DNA from: Pseudaminobacter salicylatoxidans
GTDB lineage: Bacteria; Pseudomonadota; Alphaproteobacteria; Rhizobiales; Rhizobiaceae
Reading direction: 5' to 3'
NCBI RefSeq assembly: GCF_003148475.1
Contig: NZ_QGGG01000006.1
Location: 186,001 to 250,000 of the forward strand
DNA length: 64,000 nt
The notes under the pieces are model-generated. The model was not told the origin of the DNA and ran no database searches. It saw only the letters and a program-made list of their open reading frames with translations. This document shows positions 23,361 through 31,829 of this stretch, piece after piece. Within the stretch, counting starts at the first letter, position 1, and every line of letters starts with the position of its first letter. A program made the position numbers and the translations under genes.

Positions 23361-26230
23361 TCCGCCGCTTCCAGTGTGATGCGCCGGCTTTGGCGGGCCT
23401 GCTCGTCATACTCAACCTGCCAGTCGGACGGGCCGTTGGACGGCGCCACCTGAACGGCGGTGACCTTGTATTCCGGACAGTTGGTCGCCCAGTCGGAGAA
23501 GTCGGTGGTGACGACGTTGGCCTGCGTGTTGGGGTGGTGGAAGGTGGTGTAGACCACTCCCGGCGATACGCGGTCGGTGATCAGCGCGCGAAGCGTCGTC
23601 TCGCCGGCGCGGCTCTGTATGCGTACCCAGTCGCCATCGCGCAAGCCGCGATTTTCGGCGTCGTGCGGGTGGATTTCCAGCCGGTCCTCCTCATGCCACA
23701 CCACATTGTCCGTGCGACGGGTCTGCGCGCCGACATTGTACTGCGACAGGATGCGCCCGGTCGTGAGCAGCAGCGGGAAGCGCGGCCCGGTCTTTTCGTC
23801 GGTGGCCACATACTCGGTGCGGATGAACTTGCCCTTGCCACGCACGAAGCCGTCGATATGCATGATCGGCGTGCCTTCCGGCGCCTTCTCGTTGCAAGGC
23901 CACTGCACCGAGCCCATTTTTTCCAGATAGTCGTAGGAGACGCCGGCGAAGCTCGGCGTGGTCTTGGCGATTTCGTCCATGATCTCGGCCGGGTGCTGGT
24001 AGTTCCAGTCCACGCCCATGGCCTGAGCCATCATCTGCGTCACTTCCCAGTCGGCATAGCCGTTCTTGGGGCTCATCACGCGGCGCACGCGGTTGATGCG
24101 GCGCTCGGCGTTGGTGAAGGTGCCGTCCTTTTCGAGGAAGGTTGAGCCCGGCAAGAAGACATGGGCGTAGTTGGCCGTCTCGTTGAGGAACAGGTCGTGC
24201 ACGACGACGCATTCCATCGCGGCAAGGCCGGCGGCGACATGCTTGGTGTCGGGATCGGACTGCAGAATGTCTTCGCCCTGCACATAGAGGCCCTTGAACG
24301 TGCCTTCCACGGCGGCGTCCAGCATGTTGGGAATGCGCAGGCCCGGCTCGTTGTCGAGCTTCACGCCCCACAGGCTTTCATAGATTTCGCGCACGGCATC
24401 GCCGGAGATATGGCGATAGCCCGGAAGTTCGTGCGGGAAAGAGCCCATGTCGCACGAGCCCTGCACGTTGTTTTGGCCGCGCAGCGGGTTCACGCCCACG
24501 CCTTCCCGGCCGATATTGCCGGTGGCCATGGCGAGGTTGGCAATCGCCATCACCGTGGTGGAGCCCTGGCTGTGCTCGGTCACGCCGAGGCCGTAATAGA
24601 TCGCGCCGTTGCCGCCGCGTGCATAGAGCCGGGCCGCGCCGCGGATCGTCTCGGCCGGAACGCCGCACAGCGCTTCGATGGCCTCGGGCGAGTTCTGCGG
24701 CTCGGCCACAAAGGCTGCCCAGTCCTCGAATTCCGACCAGTCGCAGCGCTCGCGGATGAAGGCTTCGTCATAGATGCCTTCGGTGACGATGACATGCGCC
24801 AGCGCCGTCATCACCGCAACGTTGGTGCCGGGCTTCAGCGCCAGATGGTATTCGGCTTCGATATGCGCGGACTTCACCATCTCGGTGCGGCGCGGATCGA
24901 TGACGATCAACTTGGCGCCTTGCCGGATGCGCTTCTTCATGCGCGAGGCAAAGACCGGGTGCGCCGATGCGGGATTGGCGCCGATGACCACGATCACGTC
25001 GGAGTGCTCGACCGAGTCGAAGTCCTGTGTGCCGGCGGATGTGCCGAAGGTCTGGCCAAGGCCATAGCCGGTCGGCGAGTGGCAGACGCGCGCGCAGGTA
25101 TCGACGTTGTTATTGCCGAAACCCTGACGGATCAGCTTCTGGACGAGATAGGTTTCCTCATTGGTGCAGCGCGAGGAGGTGATGCCGCCGACGGCCGCGC
25201 GGCCATATTGGTACTGGATGCGCCGGAACTCGTTGGCGGTGTAGGTCAGTGCCTCTTCCCACGACACTTCACGCCACGGGTCGGTGATCTTTTCGCGGAT
25301 CATCGGCTTGAGGATACGGTCCTTGTGGGTTGCGTAGCCATAGGCGAAGCGGCCCTTCACGCAGCTGTGGCCGCGATTGGCCTTGCCGTCCTTGTAGGGC
25401 ACCATGCGCACGAGTTCCTCGCCGCGCATCTCGGCCTTGAACGAGCAGCCAACGCCGCAATAGGCGCAGGTCGTGACCACTGAATGCTCCGGCTGGCCTA
25501 TCTCGATCACCGACTTTTCCGTCAGCGTCGCGGTCGGGCAAGCCTGCACGCAAGCGCCGCAGGACACGCATTCGCTGTCCAGGAAAAGCTGGTGCGCGCC
25601 GGGTGAAACACGGCTGTCGAAGCCACGGCCTTCGATGGTCAGCGCGAATGTGCCCTGAACTTCCTCACAGGCGCGCACGCAGCGCGAACACACGATGCAC
25701 TTGGACGGATCGTAGGTGAAATAAGGGTTGGATTCATCCTTCGGCATCCACTTGAAGTTTGCGGCGCCGTCATTTTTGGCACGCACGTGATTGTCGCCTT
25801 CATAGCCGTAGCGCACATCGCGCAGGCCGACTGCGCCGGCCATGTCCTGCAACTCGCAATCGCCATTGGCCGCGCAGGTCAGGCAGTCGAGCGGGTGATC
25901 GGAGATGTAGAGCTCCATCACGCCCTTGCGGATGTCCTTCAGCCGGCTGGTCTGGGTGTGGACCACCATGCCCGGCGCCACCGGCGTGGTACAGGAGGCG
26001 GGCGTGCCGGCTCGCCCCTCGATCTCGACGAGGCACAGGCGGCAGGAGCCGAAGGCGTCGACCATGTCCGTTGCGCACAGCTTCGGCACCTGGATGCCGG
26101 CCTCCATGGAGGCGCGCATGATGGACGTGCCTTCCGGCACTGTCACCGAGAAGCCGTCGACGGTCAGCGTGACCTGCTTGTCGGATCTGGAGGCTGGAGT
26201 GCCGTAGTCGATTTCGTGGACGAGACCCAT
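23357..26230 (-). CDS. fdsA: NAD-dependent formate dehydrogenase alpha subunit
   Basis: 957-residue catalytic subunit that oxidises formate to CO2 at a bis-MGD molybdenum centre and passes electrons through iron-sulfur clusters to FdsB. Domains in order: a [2Fe-2S] ferredoxin with cysteines 52, 63, 66 and 80; a His/Cys [4Fe-4S] site (DHPLDCLTCAANGDCELQ); two ferredoxin [4Fe-4S] motifs (CIVCSRCVRACE, CVSCGACVQACP); the CAYCGVGC cluster; and the molybdopterin domain with the likely Mo ligand cysteine in CARVCHSPT (not selenocysteine). An AGGAG lies before the ATG. It shares the operon with fdsB, 10 bases upstream. Confidence 0.96.
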   Translation of the reverse strand: MGLVHEIDYGTPASRSDKQVTLTVDGFSVTVPEGTSIMRASMEAGIQVPKLCATDMVDAFGSCRLCLVEIEGRAGTPASCTTPVAPGMVVHTQTSRLKDIRKGVMELYISDHPLDCLTCAANGDCELQDMAGAVGLRDVRYGYEGDNHVRAKNDGAANFKWMPKDESNPYFTYDPSKCIVCSRCVRACEEVQGTFALTIEGRGFDSRVSPGAHQLFLDSECVSCGACVQACPTATLTEKSVIEIGQPEHSVVTTCAYCGVGCSFKAEMRGEELVRMVPYKDGKANRGHSCVKGRFAYGYATHKDRILKPMIREKITDPWREVSWEEALTYTANEFRRIQYQYGRAAVGGITSSRCTNEETYLVQKLIRQGFGNNNVDTCARVCHSPTGYGLGQTFGTSAGTQDFDSVEHSDVIVVIGANPASAHPVFASRMKKRIRQGAKLIVIDPRRTEMVKSAHIEAEYHLALKPGTNVAVMTALAHVIVTEGIYDEAFIRERCDWSEFEDWAAFVAEPQNSPEAIEALCGVPAETIRGAARLYARGGNGAIYYGLGVTEHSQGSTTVMAIANLAMATGNIGREGVGVNPLRGQNNVQGSCDMGSFPHELPGYRHISGDAVREIYESLWGVKLDNEPGLRIPNMLDAAVEGTFKGLYVQGEDILQSDPDTKHVAAGLAAMECVVVHDLFLNETANYAHVFLPGSTFLEKDGTFTNAERRINRVRRVMSPKNGYADWEVTQMMAQAMGVDWNYQHPAEIMDEIAKTTPSFAGVSYDYLEKMGSVQWPCNEKAPEGTPIMHIDGFVRGKGKFIRTEYVATDEKTGPRFPLLLTTGRILSQYNVGAQTRRTDNVVWHEEDRLEIHPHDAENRGLRDGDWVRIQSRAGETTLRALITDRVSPGVVYTTFHHPNTQANVVTTDFSDWATNCPEYKVTAVQVAPSNGPSDWQVEYDEQARQSRRITLEAAE

Positions 26231-26240
26231 TTTTCGTCTC

Positions 26241-27797
26241 CTATTCCGCTGCCTGGGCGACCGGGACTGGCCGGAAATCTTCGGGGAAGTGGGTGAGCGC
26301 GCTGACCACCGGATAGGGCGTGAAGCCGCCGAGCGCGCACAGTGAGCCGAACTTCATCGTGTTGCAGAGGTCAGAAACCAGCGCGAGGTTCTTCTCCGGC
26401 TCGATGCCCTGAGCGACCTTGTCGAGCGTCTCGACGCCGCGCGTGGAGCCGATGCGACAGGGAGTGCATTTGCCGCAGCTTTCGATGGCGCAGAATTCCA
26501 TGGCGAAGCGTGCCATCTTCAGCATGTCGGCGCTGTCGTCGAACACGGTTATGCCTGCATGTCCGATCAGACCGTCGCGCTTGGCGAATTCTTCATAGTC
26601 AAAGGGGGTGTCGAACAGCGCGCGCGGGAAATAGGCGCCCAGCGGCCCTCCCACCTGCACCGCCTTCACCGGCCGGCCGGTTGCCGTGCCGCCGCCGATC
26701 TCGTCGATGATCTCCCCCAGCGACAGGCCGAAGGCCACTTCGAACAGGCCGCCATGCCTTACGTTGCCGGCGATCTGGATCGGAATGGTTCCGCGCGAGC
26801 GACCCATGCCGAAGTCGCGGTAATAGTCCGCGCCCTTGTCCATGACGATCGGCACGGACGCCAGCGAGATCACGTTGTTGATGACGGTCGGCTTGCCGAA
26901 CAGCCCCTGAATGGCGGGCAGCGGCGGCTTGGCGCGCACCACGCCGCGCTTGCCTTCAAGCGAATTGAGCAGCGAGGTCTCCTCGCCGCAGACATAGGCG
27001 CCGGCGCCCGAGCGGATCTCGATGTCGAAGCCCTGCGAAGCACCCAGCACGCTCTTGCCGAGGACGCCGGCACTGCGCGCCACCCGCACGGCCTTGTTCA
27101 TCACCGCGATGGCATGCGGATATTCGGAGCGGAGGTAGACATAGCCCTTGGTCGCGCCGGTGGCGAGGCCGGCGATCGCCATGCCCTCGATCAGCACGAA
27201 GGGGTCGCCTTCCATGATCATGCGGTCGGAGAAGGTGGCCGAGTCGCCCTCGTCGGCATTGCAGACGATGTATTTCTGCTCGGCTGCCGTATCCAGCACC
27301 GTCTTCCACTTGATGCCGGTGGGGAAGCCAGCGCCACCGCGCCCGCGCAGGCCCGAATCGGTGACCTGCTTGACGATATCGGCCGGCGCCATCTTCACCG
27401 CGTTGCGCAGGCCGGTGAGGCCGCCATGCGCCTCGTAGTCGTCGAGCGAAACCGGGTCGATGATGCCGCAACGCGCGAAAGTCAGGCGCGTCTGCTTTGC
27501 CAGGAAGGGAATTTCCTCCGGATTGCCGAGCGAAAGCTTGTGCTGGCCACCATCGACCAGGCCGGCATCGAACAGCGAAGGCACATCCTTTGCCGAAACC
27601 GGGCCATAGGCCACGCGTCCGGTATCGGTCGCTACCTCTACCATCGGCTCAAGCCAGTAGAGCCCACGCGAACCGTTGCGCACAATCCGCGCATCGATAC
27701 CGCGCGCAACGACTTCCAGTTCGATTGCCTTGGCCACCTTGTCGGCGCCGAGGGCCAGAGCACCCGAATCGCCTGGAATGTAGATGGTGACGGTCAT
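26241..27797 (-). CDS. fdsB: NAD-dependent formate dehydrogenase beta subunit (NuoF-like)
   Basis: 518-residue diaphorase subunit: N-terminal thioredoxin-like region (residues 1-110), then a NuoF core with FMN/NADH-binding motifs GLRGRGGAGFPTGIKW and NADEGDSATFSDR, GAGAYVCGEETSLLNSLEG, and a C-terminal [4Fe-4S] site ESCGKCTPCRIGSTRG. It takes electrons from FdsA clusters and reduces NAD+. The start ATG overlaps the fdsG stop by four bases. Homologues in Cupriavidus and Rhodobacter form an FdsABG complex that can also reduce CO2. Confidence 0.95.
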   Translation of the reverse strand: MTVTIYIPGDSGALALGADKVAKAIELEVVARGIDARIVRNGSRGLYWLEPMVEVATDTGRVAYGPVSAKDVPSLFDAGLVDGGQHKLSLGNPEEIPFLAKQTRLTFARCGIIDPVSLDDYEAHGGLTGLRNAVKMAPADIVKQVTDSGLRGRGGAGFPTGIKWKTVLDTAAEQKYIVCNADEGDSATFSDRMIMEGDPFVLIEGMAIAGLATGATKGYVYLRSEYPHAIAVMNKAVRVARSAGVLGKSVLGASQGFDIEIRSGAGAYVCGEETSLLNSLEGKRGVVRAKPPLPAIQGLFGKPTVINNVISLASVPIVMDKGADYYRDFGMGRSRGTIPIQIAGNVRHGGLFEVAFGLSLGEIIDEIGGGTATGRPVKAVQVGGPLGAYFPRALFDTPFDYEEFAKRDGLIGHAGITVFDDSADMLKMARFAMEFCAIESCGKCTPCRIGSTRGVETLDKVAQGIEPEKNLALVSDLCNTMKFGSLCALGGFTPYPVVSALTHFPEDFRPVPVAQAAE

Positions 27798-28273
27798 GAG
27801 CGCACCTCGGCGACGATTTCCTCGATTTTCTCGGCGTCGATCCGCCCGATCGGCTCACCGTCCAGCATGGCTGCTGGCGCGCACGCGCACATGCCAAGGC
27901 AGAAGACCGGTTCCAGCGTCACCGAATTGTCGGCCGCCGTCTCGTGGAAGCCGATGCCCAGCGCCTGGATGAGCTGGGCAGCGATGGCATCGCCACCCAT
28001 CGACTGACAGGCCTCCGCGCGGCAAACCTTCAGCGCATGCCGGCCGGCGGGATGGCTGCGATAGTCGTGATAGAAGGTGATGACGCCATGCACTTCCGCA
28101 CGCGACAGATTGAGCGTCTCGGCAATGATGGGCACAGACTCGCCCGGCACATAGCCGAACTCTTCCTGAAGGCCATGGAGAATGGGCAGCAGCGGACCTT
28201 CCAGTCCCTTGTATTCGTCGATGACCGACTTTGCCCTGGCGGCAAATTCGGTACTTGCAGGCTGCAAGCTCAT
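27794..28273 (-). CDS. fdsG: NAD-dependent formate dehydrogenase gamma subunit (NuoE-like)
   Basis: 159-residue [2Fe-2S] thioredoxin-like subunit. Cluster ligands are cysteines 84 and 89 (VCRAEACQSMG) and 125 and 129 (FCLGMCACAP), with the family block FGYVPGESVPIIAETLNLSRAEVHGVITFY. First gene of the fdsGBA-fdhD-fdsD operon. Upstream, between this gene and lysR, lies a 23-base dyad that is the obvious binding site for a LysR-type activator. Confidence 0.95.
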   Translation of the reverse strand: MSLQPASTEFAARAKSVIDEYKGLEGPLLPILHGLQEEFGYVPGESVPIIAETLNLSRAEVHGVITFYHDYRSHPAGRHALKVCRAEACQSMGGDAIAAQLIQALGIGFHETAADNSVTLEPVFCLGMCACAPAAMLDGEPIGRIDAEKIEEIVAEVRS

Positions 28274-28349
28274 GCAGCGCCCTCCCTTCCGATATGTTCG
28301 GAAAGGCTAGTCAAAAGCAGAAAGCTCAATCAATACCGTAGTTTCGTCG

Positions 28350-28372
28350 TTCGATAGAAAAATTCTATCGAA
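28350..28372. promoter_or_regulatory. Dyad between lysR and fdsG, candidate activator site
   Basis: TTCGATAGAA at 28350-28359 and TTCTATCGAA at 28363-28372 are exact reverse complements with an AAA centre, containing the LysR-type pattern ATAG-N7-CTAT. It overlaps the lysR stop codon and is 77-99 bases before fdsG, a typical distance for activation. The arms have no T-tract, so a terminator is less likely. Confidence 0.7.
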
Positions 28373-29264
28373 GGGCGACAAGGCTTGCCGCAAGCTGGCG
28401 CGCCTCATGGAGCAGCGCCGAAACCATCGGCGTGTGCGGCTCGCGATGTGCCGCCACCATTCCGACGAGATGGCTGGCGTCCGGCTCTACGATGGGAATG
28501 GCGCGGATCGGTTCGGCGAAACCAAAGGTTTCGGTGAGATTCAGCGGCATGATCGAGGCCCATTTGCCGGTGCGGATATGGGAGAACAGCACGATCATGG
28601 AGTTGGATTCGAGCGTGGTATGTGCCGCGACGCCCGCTTCCTCCAGATGCCGGTTGATGATGCGGCGGTTTTGCATGTCGGGTGTGAGCAGGCACAGCGG
28701 CAGCGTGCTCACCTCCGCCCACGTCACCGACTTGCGCTCCGAATAGGGGGTGCCGGCGGCGGTGATGAGCTGGTAGCGTTCCGAATAGAGCGGCACCGAA
28801 GCAACACGACCAAGCGGTTCGTTGTCGAGATAGGTGATGCCGATGTCGATCTCGAAATTGTCGAGCAGGGTCAGCACCTCGATGGACGTGCGCGAGATGA
28901 TCGAAAAGGTGACGGCCGGGTGTTTTTCGTGGAAAGGCGTGGTCAATCGCGGCGTCATGGCAAGTGCGGTGGGGATGGCGGCGATGCGCACATGCCCGGC
29001 CAGGCCGTGGCGCGCGGCGCGCATCTCCTCGCGCATGGTGCGCGAGTCACCGACGATACGCCGCGCCCATTCCAGCACGCGGCTGCCCTCTGGCGTGAGG
29101 CCCTGGAAGCGCGAGCCGCGCAGCACCAGCATCACGCCAAGCTGATCTTCAAGCTGCTTGATCCCCGCCGAAAGAGTAGGCTGGGTCACGCCGCATTCCT
29201 CCGCCGCGCGACCGAAATGTTGCTCCTTGGCGAGCGCGAGGAAGAATTCAAGCTTGTCGATCAT
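28365..29264 (-). CDS. LysR-family regulator next to formate dehydrogenase
   Basis: 299-residue regulator with an N-terminal HTH (FFLALAKEQHFGRAAEECGVTQPTLSAGIKQLEDQLG, roughly residues 7-43) and a C-terminal two-lobed effector domain (GHVRIAAIPTALAMTP onwards). LysR regulators immediately upstream of fds operons, in the same direction, are known to control them in other proteobacteria; the dyad overlapping its 3' end supports that. The effector might be formate but is not visible. Confidence 0.9.
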   Translation of the reverse strand: MIDKLEFFLALAKEQHFGRAAEECGVTQPTLSAGIKQLEDQLGVMLVLRGSRFQGLTPEGSRVLEWARRIVGDSRTMREEMRAARHGLAGHVRIAAIPTALAMTPRLTTPFHEKHPAVTFSIISRTSIEVLTLLDNFEIDIGITYLDNEPLGRVASVPLYSERYQLITAAGTPYSERKSVTWAEVSTLPLCLLTPDMQNRRIINRHLEEAGVAAHTTLESNSMIVLFSHIRTGKWASIMPLNLTETFGFAEPIRAIPIVEPDASHLVGMVAAHREPHTPMVSALLHEARQLAASLVALR

Positions 29265-29333
29265 GACGCGAAACTAGCCGCTTGCCGGCCGAAGCGCCAG
29301 CGGGGCCTCGACTGCCCGGGCCGGTCGCGTGCC

Positions 29334-29804
29334 CTAAGCCGCCGCGCGCTCCAGTTCGGCGATTTCGATCTTGGTCATCTTCAACATGGCCGCCATCACG
29401 CGGTTGGCCTTTTCCGCATCCGGCTGCTTCAGAAGGCGGGGCAGCGCGGTCGGCACCACCTGCCAGGAAAGACCGTATTTGTCTTTCAGCCAGCCGCACT
29501 GGCTGGGCGCTCCGCCATCGGCCGTCAGCTTGTTCCAGAAATTGTTCACCTCCTCCTGTGTCTCGCAAGCGATCTGCAAGGAGATTGCCTCGGTGAACTT
29601 GAATGTCGGCCCGCCATTGAGAGCGACGAAAGAGACGCCGTCGAGTTCGAATTCTACCGTCAGCACGCTGCCCGGCTCGCTGGGACCTGCCTCACCATAG
29701 TGCGTGACGGCGTTGATCTTCGAGTTCTTGAAGATGGATGTGTAGAACTTTGCTGCTTCCTCGGCCTGATTGTCGAACCACAGGAACGGGGTGATCTTCT
29801 GCAT
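29334..29804 (-). CDS. PhnB/3-demethylubiquinone-type VOC protein
   Basis: 156-residue VOC superfamily protein of the PhnB-like class: start MQKITPFLWFDNQAEEAAKFYTSIF, then SVLTVEFELDGVSFVALNGGP, the segment LQIACETQEEVNNFWNKLTADGG, and KDKYGLSWQVVPTALPRLL. The annotation 3-demethylubiquinone methyltransferase often given to such proteins is a domain name, not a shown activity. A GGAG-rich leader precedes the ATG. It stands alone, between lysR and mrp. Confidence 0.88.
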   Translation of the reverse strand: MQKITPFLWFDNQAEEAAKFYTSIFKNSKINAVTHYGEAGPSEPGSVLTVEFELDGVSFVALNGGPTFKFTEAISLQIACETQEEVNNFWNKLTADGGAPSQCGWLKDKYGLSWQVVPTALPRLLKQPDAEKANRVMAAMLKMTKIEIAELERAAA

Positions 29805-30001
29805 GTCCTTCTCCTCGCGATTGGGTCGTTACCCGCCAAGGACGTTGGACGAAATCCGGACCCGACAGGGCCGATGCTGCTTTTTCGGGGATTTGCCTTC
29901 GCCGGCCTGAGAACAATCGACTTTCGTGTATGGGGCGTGGCGCTTGGTTCCGGAGACGATATGCATTATCTCAGATGCAACACTGAAACAGAAGAAGCGT
30001 C

Positions 30002-31177
30002 ATGTCAGTCACCACGGAAGCCGTTCTTGAAAAGCTCAGCACGATCAAGGGACCCGATCTGGAAGGCGACATCGTCAGCCTTGGTCTCGTTTCCGAGATC
30101 TTCATCGCCGACAGCAAGGTGTTCTTTTCCATCACCGTTCCGGCGGCCCGCGCAAGGGAACTGGAGCCGTTGCGCGCCGCCGCAGAGCGCGTGGTGAAGG
30201 AAATGCCCGGCGTGGACAGCGCCATGGTGGCGCTGACGGCCGAGAAGAAGGGCGGCGGCATGGAAAACGCTCCGCCGGCTTCGCGTCCCGTCCCGCCGCG
30301 CCCCGCGGCGTCCGCCACGCCGCCGCGCGTCGCCCCGCAGGCGCCCGCCGGTCATCAGCCGGGCAAACGCGGCGTGCCGGGTATCGAGGCGATCATCGCC
30401 GTGGCGTCGGGCAAGGGCGGCGTGGGCAAGTCGACCACGGCCGTCAACATCGCGCTCGGGCTGGCAGCCAATGGGCTGAAGGTCGGTGTGCTCGATGCCG
30501 ACATCTACGGCCCTTCCATGCCGCGCCTTCTCAACATCCACGGTCGGCCGCAGACGGTCGATGGCAAGGTGCTGAAGCCGATGGAGAATTATGGCCTGAA
30601 GGTCATGTCCATGGGCTTTCTCGTGGACGAGGAAACGCCGATGATCTGGCGTGGGCCGATGGTCATGTCGGCGCTCACGCAGATGCTGCGCGAGGTGGCC
30701 TGGGGGCCGCTAGACGTGCTGGTGGTCGACATGCCGCCGGGCACGGGCGACGCGCAGCTTACCATGGCCCAGCAGGTGCCCCTGGCTGGCGCGGTCATCG
30801 TCTCGACACCGCAGGATCTTGCGCTGATCGATGCGCGCAAGGGCCTCAACATGTTCAAGAAGGTCGATGTGCCGTTGCTCGGCATTGTCGAGAACATGAG
30901 CTATTTCGTCGCCCCCGATACCGGCAAGCGCTACGACATCTTCGGCCATGGCGGCGCGAAAAAGGAAGCCGAGCGCCTGGGCGTGACCTTCCTTGGCGAG
31001 GTGCCGCTCGAAATGGGCATCCGTGAAAGCTCGGATGCCGGCGCGCCAGTCGTCGTGTCGAAGCCGGAAGGGCTGGAGGCGAAGATCTATCGCGACATCG
31101 CCACCAAGGTCTGGTCGCGGGTGCAGGAAGAGCGCGGCATCGCCGAAGCGGGCATGCCGAGCATCGTCTTCGATTAA
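30002..31177 (+). CDS. mrp: Mrp/ApbC P-loop iron-sulfur carrier ATPase
   Basis: 391-residue protein with an N-terminal DUF59 (MIP18) domain, a Pro/Ala-rich linker (about residues 88-120), and a ParA/MinD-like P-loop domain with the deviant Walker A GKGGVGKSTT, VLDADIYGPSMPRLL, and DMPPGTGDAQLTM. It carries iron-sulfur clusters to target enzymes. The CxxC motif usual after ENMSYF is replaced by VAPDTGKRYDIFG, as in some other alphaproteobacterial members, so cluster binding there must differ. A 12-bp-arm hairpin follows. Confidence 0.93.
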   Translation: MSVTTEAVLEKLSTIKGPDLEGDIVSLGLVSEIFIADSKVFFSITVPAARARELEPLRAAAERVVKEMPGVDSAMVALTAEKKGGGMENAPPASRPVPPRPAASATPPRVAPQAPAGHQPGKRGVPGIEAIIAVASGKGGVGKSTTAVNIALGLAANGLKVGVLDADIYGPSMPRLLNIHGRPQTVDGKVLKPMENYGLKVMSMGFLVDEETPMIWRGPMVMSALTQMLREVAWGPLDVLVVDMPPGTGDAQLTMAQQVPLAGAVIVSTPQDLALIDARKGLNMFKKVDVPLLGIVENMSYFVAPDTGKRYDIFGHGGAKKEAERLGVTFLGEVPLEMGIRESSDAGAPVVVSKPEGLEAKIYRDIATKVWSRVQEERGIAEAGMPSIVFD

Positions 31178-31191
31178 GGCGGACGCCCCCT

Positions 31192-31217
31192 TCATCCGGC
31201 CGCTTGCGGCCGGATGA
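31192..31217. terminator. Bidirectional terminator between mrp and the coxG-like gene
   Basis: TCATCCGGCCGC at 31192-31203 pairs with GCGGCCGGATGA at 31206-31217, twelve base pairs around a two-base TT centre, sited 14 bases after mrp and 12 bases before the end of the convergent gene. Confidence 0.7.
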
Positions 31218-31229
31218 GCTATGCGAACG

Positions 31230-31682
31230 CTATCCCGCGCTCACCTTTTCCCCAAAACTTGAAAAGAACTGCCCGGCGAGTTTCTTCGATGTCGACGTGA
31301 TCAGCCTGCTGCCAAGCTGGGCGATCTTGCCACCGACATCGGCCTTGGCCTCATATTTCAGAATGGTGGTGTCAGGTCCGTCCTCGGTCAGCGTCACATC
31401 CGCGCCACCTTTCGCAAAGCCGGCAATGCCGCCCTTGCCCTCACCGGCAATGGTGTAGGAATGCGGCGGCTTCAGGTTTTTCAGCGTCACCTCGCCGGCA
31501 AAGGTCGCCTTGATCGGGCCGATCTTCAGCACCACCGTCGCCGCCATTTCGGTGGGCGATTTCTTCTCCAGTTCCTGGCAGCCGGGAATGCACTCTTTCA
31601 GCACTTCCGGATCGTTGAGCGCTTCCCACACCTTGTCGACAGGAGCTGAAATGCGTTCCTCACCTTCGATGACCAGAGCCAT
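31230..31682 (-). CDS. CoxG-like SRPBCC protein
   Basis: 150-residue single SRPBCC (START-like) domain, related to CoxG of carbon monoxide dehydrogenase clusters. It begins MALVIEGEERISAPVDKVWEALNDPEVLKECIPGCQ, the family signature; the ATG at 31682 has GGGAGG six bases upstream. CoxG helps membrane attachment of CO dehydrogenase, but no cox genes are in the window, so the role may differ (lipid or hydrophobic ligand binding). It is divergent from the dehydratase gene at 31830. Confidence 0.88.
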   Translation of the reverse strand: MALVIEGEERISAPVDKVWEALNDPEVLKECIPGCQELEKKSPTEMAATVVLKIGPIKATFAGEVTLKNLKPPHSYTIAGEGKGGIAGFAKGGADVTLTEDGPDTTILKYEAKADVGGKIAQLGSRLITSTSKKLAGQFFSSFGEKVSAG

Positions 31683-31829
31683 GGCATCCTCCCAATCCTG
31701 ACTTCTATGGAGGGGTAACGGAGGCCGGCCCTCTTGTCCATCCAAACCAAAGTGGGAAGGCGGCCTCGCCCCTTGCGAGGTCATGGGCCATGCCATAACC
31801 ATTCGATAGCCGCATTCCGGGAGAAGCTG

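Noticed and set aside
24161-25483. Plus-strand open frame of 440 codons inside fdsA
   Set aside because: Antisense to the conserved molybdopterin domain of FdsA; the product has no recognisable motif.
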